Below are positions 14,607 to 22,900 of a stretch of 38,099 bases of DNA, in pieces (the first letter of the stretch is position 1; each line of letters begins with the position of its first letter). The position numbers and the translations under genes were made by a program. This stretch comes from an uncultured Alphaproteobacteria bacterium. GTDB taxonomy: Bacteria > Pseudomonadota > Alphaproteobacteria > Rhizobiales > Aestuariivirgaceae. The stretch is from contig CALMUW010000031.1 of NCBI GenBank assembly GCA_937872985.1, positions 1 through 38,099 of the forward strand, read 5' to 3'. The notes beneath the pieces are model-generated. The model made no database searches, was not told where the DNA came from, and saw only the letters and a program-made list of their open reading frames with translations.

Positions 14607-16112
14607 TTATTCCTCTGTGGCAACCGGGTTGATGGTGAAGTCCTGCTCATCCGTCGCCGGTGACCAGTCAAACTGCTGCGGGTCATAGCCGGAAAGCTCC
14701 ACCGAAAATTCCAGCGGATTGTCGGATGTCATGATGGATGAAATCGAATATGTTCCTTCCGCAAGGCCGACGAATGAGCTTTCGACGTTCACCACGTCAG
14801 CCGCGTCAAGAAGAAGCGCCGCGTGATCTTCGGTCCTGCTCATGCTGCGAGCGGCGCGCGCCTGCAACATTGTGGCCCTCGCTATACGCTGCGCCGTGGT
14901 GTGTGTGCGGGTGAATGGAAGCTCGATGGAAAGCGGAAGCTCTGCACCGTCTGCGGCAATGAAATCCTCCCGCCGAAGAATCGGCCCCTCCTGAACCTGA
15001 TCACCACGCTCGGAGGATACGAAGCTGGTGGTCACGATATTGACCAGCTCATTCTGAGCTTGCCGCAGGCGCGCGTTGATGGTCCCGCGAGCCGAATTAT
15101 CATTCAGAGTCCAGCACGGCGCGCGCGCCACACCAGAATAAATCTTGAACTCTCCTCCTGAGGTTACAAGCTGGCCCATATTTGATGTGAGCAGGCGTGA
15201 GGCAACCTCGGACCACGCTGTGCCATCAAGAGTAACCGTTCCGTTTAGCGTGTATCGCTTCTCTGTCCCGCCAGCCTTGAGAGGGATGAGATCATCATCC
15301 CTATGCGCCGCCTCCATGAGGGTGGACATCGAAATCTGTGACCACGAAAAACCGCCGCAGCCGTCAACCGAAGGGCGGGTCAGATAATCAGCCAATATCA
15401 AGCTCGGATTTTCAGACCACTTCCATGTGGACTTGTTGGAAGCGCTTTGCCCAGGGTCGCGGGGATCAAAAACCTTTGCTCCACTTACCAGAAAGAGCGG
15501 GGCTGGCTGCCCGCTGTTGCCATAGAGGCTGCGGTTAAGTTCTGTGCCAATGCTAAGAGGTTGATACATTTTAAGCACAGCCGTCGCGCGGCCACGCTGA
15601 CGAAACGTCGCCGGAAGCTCTGGGAAATCAGCAGCAAGTATAGGGTCAATTGCCTGGTCATCAGTTCCAAGGCGGACTGAGGCATATAAATATCTAGTGG
15701 CACCATCGAAAAACGGTGTTGAGGTGGCAGCCCCAGACCCATCAAAGGTCACGGTCTTGTCACCCATGCGAATTTCATCGACGGCGGCAATTTCGTGGTT
15801 GGCAAGAACAATACCCTGATAAAGCCAATTCCCGCGCCGCTCGAAGAAAAACAGCGGGCCAGAAACAAGCGCCCGGCCATAGACAAGGCGAGCGTTCGGA
15901 AGGGCCTGCTGAACCGTCTGCTTATCCATCTCCGAGTTCATTCCGCTTTGGCGCGCCTTCTTCGCCATCGCCTTCTGAATCAGATATGATCCGCCGGTTA
16001 GCGCAACGGTGGTGGCAAGCGAACCGACCGTTACCGATCCGACAATGACTGTTCCCCACAAAGCCGAAATCCCACCCCACGCGGCCCCGATCCCAGTCGC
16101 AACAGCGGGCAT
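14607..16112 (-). CDS. Tail tip (gpJ-like, central) protein
   Basis: The start at 16112 (MPAVATGIGAAWGGISALWG) shares a base with the previous stop (TGATG). The 501-residue protein begins with a hydrophobic Gly/Ala segment, typical of the small head of gpJ-like proteins that follows NlpC/P60 proteins. A long beta-rich body contains NARLVYGRALVSGPLFFFERRG and DEIRMGDKT. At about 500 residues it is shorter than lambda J (over 1100) and similar to compact tail-tip proteins of HK97-like phages. It is assigned by position and the start motifs. Confidence 0.78.
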   Translation of the reverse strand: MPAVATGIGAAWGGISALWGTVIVGSVTVGSLATTVALTGGSYLIQKAMAKKARQSGMNSEMDKQTVQQALPNARLVYGRALVSGPLFFFERRGNWLYQGIVLANHEIAAVDEIRMGDKTVTFDGSGAATSTPFFDGATRYLYASVRLGTDDQAIDPILAADFPELPATFRQRGRATAVLKMYQPLSIGTELNRSLYGNSGQPAPLFLVSGAKVFDPRDPGQSASNKSTWKWSENPSLILADYLTRPSVDGCGGFSWSQISMSTLMEAAHRDDDLIPLKAGGTEKRYTLNGTVTLDGTAWSEVASRLLTSNMGQLVTSGGEFKIYSGVARAPCWTLNDNSARGTINARLRQAQNELVNIVTTSFVSSERGDQVQEGPILRREDFIAADGAELPLSIELPFTRTHTTAQRIARATMLQARAARSMSRTEDHAALLLDAADVVNVESSFVGLAEGTYSISSIMTSDNPLEFSVELSGYDPQQFDWSPATDEQDFTINPVATEE

Positions 16113-16513
16113 CAGAAAACCTCCCAAGCAACGGCGCAAAGACGGTCAGGCATCACCGCTATTCCGCGCTCGGCGCGCGCCAGCCACGCACCGTTGTGGC
16201 GCAGCGCAAGGGACGGGCCACGCTCACCAAGAACAACCCCCACAAGGCCATCGGTGAATGGCGCGGGCGCCTGTCTCAGGTCTAGCCGGTCAGCAATCTT
16301 GAATGCCATTCGCAAAAGGCATCCGCGCCCCTCTCGCGCAATGAGCAGGCCAGCCTCGGCGGCGGAGATGTAGGCCGGAAGGCCCATCATCAGGTCCGGC
16401 CCACCAGAAGAAAGCACAACGCCACGCACCCACTGGCAGCAATCATCCCGCCCATAGCTCATCGGTTCCGAAGCTGCCATGCAGGCTCGGTCAACCACCT
16501 CTTGCGAAAACAT
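16112..16513 (-). CDS. NlpC/P60-like tail tip peptidase, DUF6950-like
   Basis: The 133-residue protein has MSYGRDDCCQWVRGVV near residue 18, the Cys region used by NlpC/P60-type tail hydrolases (usually YGxxDCxxW). A later RHNGAWLARAERGIAVMP segment follows, where the catalytic His is expected. Its place between the minor tail genes and the gpJ-like gene matches lambda gpK and the cell-wall peptidase of gene transfer agents. It may open the cell wall locally during DNA entry or help tail assembly. Confidence 0.72.
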   Translation of the reverse strand: MFSQEVVDRACMAASEPMSYGRDDCCQWVRGVVLSSGGPDLMMGLPAYISAAEAGLLIAREGRGCLLRMAFKIADRLDLRQAPAPFTDGLVGVVLGERGPSLALRHNGAWLARAERGIAVMPDRLCAVAWEVF

Positions 16514-16515
16514 TG

Positions 16516-17061
16516 CTAAACCTTCTTGTCAGCCAGACCGGCCATCTGGTCAAAGCCAGTGTCTCCGGCAAAGTCCGTCTGCTGGCGCTCGTTAGAATAA
16601 TAAACAGACATTCCGCGCCCGGCCCCGGCCATTGTCTGGTGGCCCATGAGCACCACGGTGTGCTGGCCGTCACCAGCCTTAATATCCGCGGTGTCAAGCG
16701 TCACATCTGCAAGCTTTATTGGATCCGAAATCACATTGTTTCCCGTCGTCAGAAACCCGCGATAGACGGTCGCAACCCGACCGGCAACCGGCTGTGAAAT
16801 GACCGAAAGAGACTCCTCATCAAGCACTGGCCCCGCCATCTCAAAGGTAACCTCCTGAGCCCGCAGGTCGGTCGTGTAGCCAATGCCGGTTACCCTGCCC
16901 AGCGTCCCCATGGCGGTGAACTTGTTTCCGTTCCACCACACCGGAACAACGCCGTTGCACAGCCGGACCACGCCCGATGGGTGGTCAATCTCAACCATGT
17001 CAACAAATCGGCAGGCGGTAGAAAGAATCTCAGCCCTCACTCCGTCCGTTACCGTTTTCAT
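16516..17061 (-). CDS. Minor tail protein (tail tip region)
   Basis: The 181-residue protein shows VWWNGNKFTAMGTLGRVTGIGYTTDL, then RVATVYRGFLTTGN and NERQQTDFAGDTGFDQM. This order is characteristic of a phage tail-tip family usually found just upstream of NlpC/P60 genes; it sits where DUF2163 proteins sit in gene transfer agents. It is probably a structural component connecting the distal tail to the hub. It overlaps the upstream gene by four bases. Confidence 0.72.
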   Translation of the reverse strand: MKTVTDGVRAEILSTACRFVDMVEIDHPSGVVRLCNGVVPVWWNGNKFTAMGTLGRVTGIGYTTDLRAQEVTFEMAGPVLDEESLSVISQPVAGRVATVYRGFLTTGNNVISDPIKLADVTLDTADIKAGDGQHTVVLMGHQTMAGAGRGMSVYYSNERQQTDFAGDTGFDQMAGLADKKV

Positions 17062-17735
17062 GAAATGTCAACAGCCTCGACAAACCGCAGGGATACCCCG
17101 TCTGCATATCCAGGATTGCGCACCACCGCGCCGCTTGCATCCGGCGCAAGGCGAGCAAGAAGCGTCGGCCCATCAGTCACCACCGGGTCGAACCGCACCA
17201 CACCCTCGCGCAGCGCCGGGCGAAACTCCACAACGGCCCCTCCCGCTCCGTCCGCCGTAACGCTGGAGTGAACCTGCAAAAGCCTCCCTGCAACGCCCAG
17301 AATATCACCAGGCCGCAAAACCTCCTGCCCAGCAGGAAACCCGCTCAGCCTAACAGATAGAGAACCCGCTGGCGCGTCTGCCGCCACCATCAGGGACCAA
17401 CCATGGGTGGACCATCCAGACCCGTCAGACCAGAAAGTGCCATCGCTCCATGGCTGGTCTTCGGTGAGCGCACCATAGAGCGCCGGGCGCGAGGCAAACC
17501 ACGCCGGAATGAGAACCGGATTCACAGGCCCGTCAAGCCCATCCACCAGAGCCTGGAACTGCCGCGCGCGCGAATGGTCCATTGGAGGAAATGAAACATC
17601 AGCCACCCACAGCGCTCCAGATAGCGCCGCCTTTGAGGCCCCACTGAATGGGCTGGTGCTGGTCTGCGTGATGGCCTGAACCCTCATGCTGCCAGAAGCT
17701 ACATTGAAATCGCTAGGCCATGTTATGACGGTCAT
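17058..17735 (-). CDS. Distal or minor tail protein
   Basis: The 225-residue protein starts MTVITWPSDFNVASGSMRV and contains RARQFQALVDGLDGPVNP. This pattern is known from phage tail proteins encoded right after the tape measure. It occupies the slot of DUF2460 or the distal-tail protein in gene-transfer-agent-like clusters. The middle region is rich in Trp/Ser/Gly (WSDGTFWSDGSGWSTHGW). It probably forms part of the tail tip; the precise family is not certain. Confidence 0.68.
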   Translation of the reverse strand: MTVITWPSDFNVASGSMRVQAITQTSTSPFSGASKAALSGALWVADVSFPPMDHSRARQFQALVDGLDGPVNPVLIPAWFASRPALYGALTEDQPWSDGTFWSDGSGWSTHGWSLMVAADAPAGSLSVRLSGFPAGQEVLRPGDILGVAGRLLQVHSSVTADGAGGAVVEFRPALREGVVRFDPVVTDGPTLLARLAPDASGAVVRNPGYADGVSLRFVEAVDIS

Positions 17736-19672
17736 GACACGAACCCCGGCGAAAGGCGTTTCTCGCCCTTCACAATATTAACCACAGTCTTGTGCATATT
17801 ACGCGACATTTCGGACAGTTGGCGTTCGACCCGCGAAAGAGCCGCCGCATCTGCTCCCTGAGCATTGATCACAGGCGCAAACACAAGACCACCGCCTCGA
17901 CCTTCTTGTCCAGGCTTTGTAACAGTAACGCGCTCGTTCGGGCTTGCGCGAAACGCCACAAGCTGGCTATCCACTCCGCCGTAACCGCCAACGTCAAACG
18001 ATCCGCCGTTTGCAAAGCCAAACAGCTTTCCAATTCCAGAGAGAAAGCCGCCGCCGCTTGACTTTCCGCCATAGAGAGGGTTGACGCCAGAGCTAAACAT
18101 AGAACCAAGCAGCCCCTGGCTGCTCGCGGTTCCGAACATATTTGCAAGTGGCCCCTCACCAAGAAGCGTCGCCTGAATTGCCATTCGTGCTAGCTGTTTA
18201 GTCAGGTCAGCAAGGATTTCCTTCAGGTTCTGCCCCTCAAGAGCCCACTGTTCAAATGCGTCAACACCCATGGACGCAATGTCCATCTTGGCGTCGAACA
18301 TTTCCTTCTGCTTGTCGATGGCCCACTGAGCGTTTTGAGCTTCGATTTCCTCAGCCTTTGTCAGACGATAGATTTTCGTCTCGTTGGCAATGATTGCTTC
18401 GCCAGCCTTGCTCATGGCCGTAACGCCAGCGTCACGAAGGCGATTGTTAATGGCGATGGTCAGGTTGCTCTTGCCGATATTGGCAAGCTCTCGCTCCTGA
18501 TCCTTAAGGGCCTCCTTGTAATCATCTCTCTTTGGGTGTGCATCCCTCTTGGTGCGCCTGTCCTTTTTTTGTGGGGCGCTTCCAGAAGCGAAAACAGGAG
18601 CATCACTTTTTGCAATTGGGAGGTCGCCCTTCCCAACATAATTCACAGATTGAGCGCCGCCTTCAACAACGGCATTTACGCGACGCTCTGTGTCAGCCCA
18701 TATTTCATTGACCTTTGTCGCGGCGTCTGTCCAGGCCGAAGCGGCACCGCTGATGTCTCCATTCTTCAGTGCTGAGAATGAAGCACCAGCAGCACTGGCC
18801 CATGTGTTTAGCTCAGCCCATGCGGCTGATACTTCCATGACAAATTGAGCAACATCCTTCATGACAAAGGCTATTGCGGCGCTTATCTGATTGACAATTT
18901 CACCCTGCGTTGCGAACGATACCATTTCGTCCGTTAGGTTCACAAGCTCTGGAACAAGAGACTTTGCAACCTGGTCCGCAACGCCTTCTCCGGCGGCCTT
19001 TAGGCGTGTCAGATTGTCGTTAAACTGCTCAGCCGCCGCCGCCGCTTCTTCGTCGACGACGATTCCAAACCTCTGCGCCTCATCAGATGCTTGAGATAGT
19101 GAAGCCTTGCCGCCATTCAGAAGCGGGATCATTTTAGCGCCGGACTTGCCAAATAACTCCATGGCAAGGGCTGTCTTTGTCGCCCCGTCCTTGTAGCTGG
19201 CGAACTTGTCAGCCACCTCGGCTAGAATCTGCGAGGTTGGTTTCAGTTTTCCATTGGCGTCGGTCGCAGAAACGCCGATAGCCCGCAGCGCGTTTCCGGC
19301 CCCAGACTTCTGCCCAGCCGCGATCTGGTTTAGAGCCTTGTCGAATTTTCCAACTGACGTTTCAAGGTCTTCAATTCCAACGTCAGCGAGCCGTGCGGCG
19401 TATTCCAGCTTAGACAGCTCATCGACCGGAATGCCGATTTTCTGAGCCGACTTTCCAAGCTCATCCATGTGATTAATGGATGATTTAATCGCGGCCCCAA
19501 ACCCGGCGGCAAGTGATCCGGCAAATGCAGCCATGAAAGCGCCGGAAAACGACTTAAGCGAAGCCTGAAGACCGGAAAGCGACGACTGCGCACTCTTTGC
19601 TCCGGACTGGAATTCCGCGCTGTCCATGGCCAGCGAAACCCGCAGAGCGCCGATTTGTGCCGATCCAGCCAT
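17732..19672 (-). CDS. Tail tape measure protein
   Basis: The 646-residue protein has a long helical N-terminus with AQSSLSGLQASLKSFSGAFMAAFAGSLAAGFGAAIK. The tape-measure core follows (MDELGKSAQKIGIPVDELSKLEYAARLADVG and LAMELFGKSGAKMIPLLNGG). A further helical region (about 370-480) leads to a Gly-rich C-terminus resembling that of lambda-type tape measures. Its start lies two bases after the stop of the chaperone extension frame. It should set tail length and leave with the DNA at infection. By the usual 0.15 nm per residue, 646 residues suggests a tail of roughly 100 nm. Confidence 0.92.
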   Translation of the reverse strand: MAGSAQIGALRVSLAMDSAEFQSGAKSAQSSLSGLQASLKSFSGAFMAAFAGSLAAGFGAAIKSSINHMDELGKSAQKIGIPVDELSKLEYAARLADVGIEDLETSVGKFDKALNQIAAGQKSGAGNALRAIGVSATDANGKLKPTSQILAEVADKFASYKDGATKTALAMELFGKSGAKMIPLLNGGKASLSQASDEAQRFGIVVDEEAAAAAEQFNDNLTRLKAAGEGVADQVAKSLVPELVNLTDEMVSFATQGEIVNQISAAIAFVMKDVAQFVMEVSAAWAELNTWASAAGASFSALKNGDISGAASAWTDAATKVNEIWADTERRVNAVVEGGAQSVNYVGKGDLPIAKSDAPVFASGSAPQKKDRRTKRDAHPKRDDYKEALKDQERELANIGKSNLTIAINNRLRDAGVTAMSKAGEAIIANETKIYRLTKAEEIEAQNAQWAIDKQKEMFDAKMDIASMGVDAFEQWALEGQNLKEILADLTKQLARMAIQATLLGEGPLANMFGTASSQGLLGSMFSSGVNPLYGGKSSGGGFLSGIGKLFGFANGGSFDVGGYGGVDSQLVAFRASPNERVTVTKPGQEGRGGGLVFAPVINAQGADAAALSRVERQLSEMSRNMHKTVVNIVKGEKRLSPGFVS

Positions 19673-19674
19673 CG

Positions 19675-20016
19675 CTAATTCCTGCCTCTCTTGGTGATTG
19701 CCTCATGCCACTGCATTGCAATGGCACTGAGTTCTTGTGCTGTTTTTTTTCTTTGTTTTGGCTTTTCGCCAACCATCAGGTCTGCCAGAGGCGGAATCTT
19801 CTTAGCCCTCGCAAGGGCCTCTGTGTGCCACACACCCCACGCAATCTCGTTGTGGCGGGCCTCGGATGCAATTCTCGCGCCTGCGAATATTGCCTCAGCC
19901 TCCCGGAGTGTAACACGCCAGAAAAGCTCAGCCGGTTGACCGGCAGAAACCCAACTCGTCAGAAGCGACAGCCAATCTATTCGGCTGTCGCCGTCTGAGG
20001 GCGGCTTGCACCTTCC
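19675..20016 (-). CDS. Tail assembly chaperone, -1 frame extension (T part)
   Basis: This frame has no usable start codon. Read from the frame change it encodes 113 residues, including RIDWLSLLTSWVSAG, AELFWRVTLREAEAIFAGA and IAWGVWHTEALARAKKIPPL. These match the second tail chaperone found between tail-tube and tape-measure genes (rcc01693-like in gene transfer agents). The only in-frame codons upstream lie inside the previous gene, and the last stop in this frame is within that gene. It must therefore be made by -1 slippage, most likely at the A5 run 20017-20021, or from a non-standard ATA at 19980. It ends two bases before the tape measure. Confidence 0.72.
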   Translation of the reverse strand, partial: GRCKPPSDGDSRIDWLSLLTSWVSAGQPAELFWRVTLREAEAIFAGARIASEARHNEIAWGVWHTEALARAKKIPPLADLMVGEKPKQRKKTAQELSAIAMQWHEAITKRGRN

Positions 20017-20330
20017 TTTTTCTCTGGAAATGCGGCCTTGATGGCGTCTCCGAGAGGGGCAAGAACAGCATCACGGCCAACGTCATCAATGATTTCAATG
20101 ACAGCTTGCCTGGTGACATCGGGGTGATTGTCGAGCAGGCCAGCAAAGAGCATGTCAACGAGAATGGAAACCCTGACACCGCCCTTTGCAGTCTGAACGC
20201 TACCAATGATTTCAGAGATGCCGCTCGGCTGGTGCCAGTCCTCAAGGCGGCACATAGCACCAGTTCCGAATTTCAGACGCCAAGTCCTACCGAGCGATTC
20301 AATCGTCACCTCACCACGCGGAGTTGCCAT
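19977..20330 (-). CDS. Tail assembly chaperone (G part)
   Basis: The 117-residue protein (MATPRGEVTIESLGRTWRLKFGTGAMCRLED...) has the start and size of phage tail assembly chaperones or gene-transfer-agent chaperones: a small beta domain, then a helical bundle, with a charged tail. It overlaps the tail-tube stop (TAATG). Lambda-like tail chaperones are made in short and frameshifted forms, and the following frame suggests this here. The product would bind the tape measure and recruit tail-tube subunits. Confidence 0.82.
   Translation of the reverse strand: MATPRGEVTIESLGRTWRLKFGTGAMCRLEDWHQPSGISEIIGSVQTAKGGVRVSILVDMLFAGLLDNHPDVTRQAVIEIIDDVGRDAVLAPLGDAIKAAFPEKKEGASRPQTATAE
20016..20022 (-). 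promoter_or_regulatory. Candidate -1 ribosomal slippery site
   Basis: On the minus strand the bases read GAAAAAG, with the zero frame AAA AAG. This is close to the dnaX-type A AAA AAG. Slipping back one base would continue into the downstream chaperone frame (next codon GGA) and avoid the TAG at 19977-19979. It lies within the interval where both frames are open. Confidence 0.5.
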
Positions 20331-20752
20331 TAGGGGGCGGTCCCGATGTTGATGGAGCCGCTGACCTTGAACTTGACGGAGGCCGTCATGCGATCAGCAA
20401 CAGGGTCTTTCGGCTCATAGCCGGTGCAGATACCGTCAAACACCCACGTCACTTCGTTCGGGAACGTGATGCGGCACTTCACCTTGTCACCGGTTGCAAC
20501 AATGCCCTGAATGAGGGTATCCGATGCCGAGCCAGGAATGAAATTCATGTCAAAGCTGGCCTCGCCGGGATCAACAAGACCGGCGATGTATTCCCGGACA
20601 CCGCCGGAACCCATGTGGGTTGCCTCCACCATGTCAGGCGATTTAGCCGGTGGGGTGATGTCCAAAACCTCGGCAAGGGCCGTGTAGCTGGTCCCTCCGT
20701 TTGTGGAAATCTCAAAGGTGGTGCCGTGTCCAAGTAGCGCGGTAGTCGTCAT
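20330..20752 (-). CDS. Major tail (tube) protein
   Basis: This 140-residue tail tube protein matches the lambda gpV-like family: ALLGHGTTFEISTNGGTSYTALAEVLDITPP and MVEATHMGSGGVREYIAGL near residues 40-60, then VTWVFDGICTGYEP. It polymerises into the tail tube around the tape measure. It is followed by the chaperone with a TAATG overlap, the conventional order. Confidence 0.9.
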   Translation of the reverse strand: MTTTALLGHGTTFEISTNGGTSYTALAEVLDITPPAKSPDMVEATHMGSGGVREYIAGLVDPGEASFDMNFIPGSASDTLIQGIVATGDKVKCRITFPNEVTWVFDGICTGYEPKDPVADRMTASVKFKVSGSINIGTAP

Positions 20753-20754
20753 TT

Positions 20755-21150
20755 TTAAGTCTCCTTGTTCCAGACCATCAAATCTATTGAGACGCCTAGA
20801 AGGTCTGATGGGCTGGCGTCATCGGTGAATGTGTCGCGCTCGCTGGCAATGAAAATCCCATCAAACGTGACCCCGGAAACGCCGCCGCGAAACCCGCTCA
20901 AGGCCGACTTGACCTGAGCCGAAATCGCCTTCGCAGAGGCGTATGTCTTTGCGTAGATGTCAACCTGAACGCGGCTCTCTGTCAGAGCGTCCTTGCCAGC
21001 CATGGTATATCCCGGCACTGAGCTTATGACGCTCATGATGATATACGGTGCTGCGACGCCTTGCGGTGCAATGACCCAATACACGCGGTTTGACACAAGC
21101 GATGTCAGGCCAGCCGCCGCAAGCAGGCGAGCCATAAGAGCCTTTTCCAT
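20755..21150 (-). CDS. Tail completion/terminator protein, DUF3168
   Basis: The 131-residue protein has the DUF3168 signature: YIIMSVISSVPGYTMAG, ESRVQVDIYAKTYASAKAISAQVKSAL and a late DLMVWNKE. Members act as tail terminators or head-tail connectors of HK97-like phages (compare lambda gpU). It lies between the gp10-like and tail-tube genes, the expected place. Confidence 0.88.
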   Translation of the reverse strand: MEKALMARLLAAAGLTSLVSNRVYWVIAPQGVAAPYIIMSVISSVPGYTMAGKDALTESRVQVDIYAKTYASAKAISAQVKSALSGFRGGVSGVTFDGIFIASERDTFTDDASPSDLLGVSIDLMVWNKET

Positions 21151-21153
21151 GGG

Positions 21154-21738
21154 TCATCCCCGCTCAACAATTGAAATTGCCTGAGCGGCAAGGGCCTTGT
21201 CCTGAGTTGACCTGGACTTGCTCTTGCCTATCCTACGAGCCGTCTTGACGATCTCTGCCCAAAGCTCGCTCTTGATTATCTCAAGGGCCTCTCGCTTGCG
21301 CTCATCCCATGCTGGCCGCATATATGGATTCGGCTGCTGCGTCACAGAACCAAATTCCTGGACAATGCGTTTGATCGCGTCCTTTTTTGTCTTTGCATCT
21401 TCAGGGCCGACAAGAACAACCGCAAACGACTGCCCAGGTGAAGCGCTTCTTGCTGCTCGCATTGCCGCTCCGGCCTCGGCCTTGGTGCCACCAGCCCTCA
21501 TCACAGCAGCATACTCAGCCCTGCCAATGTCGTTCTTGACTTTGGTGGAAACCTTAATGCTATCCGAAAGCTCGCCCGTGTCTCTCGGGGCAAGACTTTG
21601 CGCGCGATCTGCAATTGGCTGTCCAGCCTTAACAAGAACACGGCGCAGCGTTGCCTTTGCCGCAGACTTCGGAAGAAGTCCGAGGGCCTTGTCCAAGTCT
21701 GAAAATCCATGGGTTGTGATAACCGCAGTCGTTTTCAC
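21154..21738 (-). CDS. HK97 gp10-like head-tail connector
   Basis: The 194-residue protein contains GQPIADRAQSLAPRDTGELSDSIKV and AEYAAVMRAGGTKAEAGAAMRAA, typical of HK97 gp10 family proteins. It also carries PYMRPAWDERKREALEIIKSEL, the family's C-terminal motif (NPFMRPAxd). It joins the tail terminator and connector ring. It is longer than the usual 110-150 residues because of an insertion in the middle and a basic C-terminal extension. Confidence 0.88.
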   Translation of the reverse strand: MKTTAVITTHGFSDLDKALGLLPKSAAKATLRRVLVKAGQPIADRAQSLAPRDTGELSDSIKVSTKVKNDIGRAEYAAVMRAGGTKAEAGAAMRAARSASPGQSFAVVLVGPEDAKTKKDAIKRIVQEFGSVTQQPNPYMRPAWDERKREALEIIKSELWAEIVKTARRIGKSKSRSTQDKALAAQAISIVERG

Positions 21739-22070
21739 GGCGTTTCAGCCCTCGCAGTCGCCGTTATCTCAATGGATTCACCGTGTGCGCCAGCACTCTT
21801 CACGCCCTCAATATCCCAATCACGCCCGTCAAACCTAAGCCTGTCGCGCGGATCAACTGACGACACATCGGCAGAATGGCGTATGGTGAACCTGCTTTTC
21901 CGATTGGCCAATGTTTCGCCTGCGCGAAATCGCTCGGAATCGCTGATGGGTTCTTCGCGCGCCCAAACGGAACAAAACTCACCCCAAGTCATAACCGCTT
22001 CGTTATAGTCATTCACAGAGCTTTCGGCTCTTAGGATCGTAACTCGCTTGGTGAGTGAACCGGCTCGCAT
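21735..22070 (-). CDS. Head-tail joining (stopper) protein
   Basis: The 111-residue protein begins MRAGSLTKRVTILRAESSVNDYNEAVMTWGEF and continues with RLRFDGRDWDIEGVKSAG. This is the pattern of head-tail stopper proteins (phage head-tail joining family, SPP1 gp16 and HK97 gp7-like). It should seal the connector after packaging. It overlaps both neighbours. Confidence 0.9.
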   Translation of the reverse strand: MRAGSLTKRVTILRAESSVNDYNEAVMTWGEFCSVWAREEPISDSERFRAGETLANRKSRFTIRHSADVSSVDPRDRLRFDGRDWDIEGVKSAGAHGESIEITATARAETP

Positions 22071-22630
22071 CAGGGATACCTGCGATAGTTGCAGATCAGG
22101 TGGTCAACCATCATCGGAAGATCAGTCGTTGCGTTCCCGATGCTCACCGGCTCGCGGTTTTCATTCCAGTGCGCGACAATCAGCTTCATCGCGTGGGCGA
22201 CATCGGGCGGGCAATTCTCGAAGCCAACAATCGCACGAACGGTAATGCGCGATCCGTCTTGGATTTCAGGCCACCGCGCGCCAGTCACGGGGCGGACGCT
22301 GGAATCAAGGCCGCTTATCACCGACACATAGCCTGAACTGTCGACAGTCTGCTCGGACCCGCTGATGTCAACATATTTGATTGAGACGATAGACGAAAGC
22401 GGACCCTCAGGGATATTCAGAAGGTCGGAAAAGCCGTCGCACATTATGTCAACAGTCGTCGGAGCGAATCTGGCCATGCACAGTGTTTCGATGTGCGACA
22501 CAGCCGCATCAATCAGGCTGGCCAGATAACCATCCTCGGAATCGTGGTCTATGCGGCACTGAGCCTTCACGTCCGAAACGGAAATTGGCTTTGCCTCTGG
22601 CGGGACGACAACTTTAGCCTGATACCACAT
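22070..22630 (-). CDS. Head-tail connector (gp6-like)
   Basis: The 186-residue protein begins with AKVVVPPEAKPISVSDVKAQCRID and contains DSEDGYLASLIDAAVSHIETL. This is the standard N-terminal helix pair of gp6-like connector proteins (phiE125 gp8/HK97 gp6 group). The C-terminal part (PPDVAHAMKLIVAHWNENREPV) is also typical. It forms the ring below the portal. Confidence 0.9.
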   Translation of the reverse strand: MWYQAKVVVPPEAKPISVSDVKAQCRIDHDSEDGYLASLIDAAVSHIETLCMARFAPTTVDIMCDGFSDLLNIPEGPLSSIVSIKYVDISGSEQTVDSSGYVSVISGLDSSVRPVTGARWPEIQDGSRITVRAIVGFENCPPDVAHAMKLIVAHWNENREPVSIGNATTDLPMMVDHLICNYRRYP

Positions 22631-22841
22631 CGCGCTTTTCCTGGCCCGCCTGCTTCTTGACGGCGCGCTCGACTTTCAATGTCCCGGAAGGAACCTCGCG
22701 CACAGCTTCTTCCTTGACTTCCTCGGCATACCCGGCGGCAATGAGGCGGGTTGCCTCGGCAATGCCAAACCGATCGGTAATCTCATCGCGCGAAATGGAA
22801 TAATCGGTGCCAGCGATTGAGACGAGCATTTTGATTTTCAT
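22614..22841 (-). CDS. Small capsid-region protein, DUF7302-like
   Basis: The 75-residue protein (MKIKMLVSIAGTDYSISRDEITDRFGIAEATRLIAAGYAEEV) matches small proteins found next to HK97-type capsid genes in many phages. They have a beta start and a conserved A.RLI.AG.A motif. The C-terminus is charged. The role is uncertain and may be a head-decoration or assembly factor. It follows a strong hairpin that separates it from the capsid gene. Confidence 0.7.
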   Translation of the reverse strand: MKIKMLVSIAGTDYSISRDEITDRFGIAEATRLIAAGYAEEVKEEAVREVPSGTLKVERAVKKQAGQEKRDVVSG

Positions 22842-22859
22842 AGCGCCACTCCTAAAAGT

Positions 22860-22884
22860 GGGGGCCGGGCTTATCCCGGCCCCC
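22860..22884 (-). terminator. Strong hairpin after the capsid gene
   Basis: A ten-base-pair perfect stem (GGGGGCCGGG with CCCGGCCCCC) encloses a five-base loop. It lies between the capsid stop and the DUF7302-like gene. On the minus strand it is followed by ACTTTT, a weak U-tract, so it probably gives partial termination or stabilises the capsid message. Confidence 0.6.
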
Positions 22885-22900
22885 GTTGTTGTGAAGCCGC

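Noticed and set aside
19928..20260. 110-codon minus-strand frame across the tail chaperone
   Set aside because: It is the +1 frame and gives no chaperone-like sequence. The -1 frame carries the conserved FWRVTLREAEAI segment instead.
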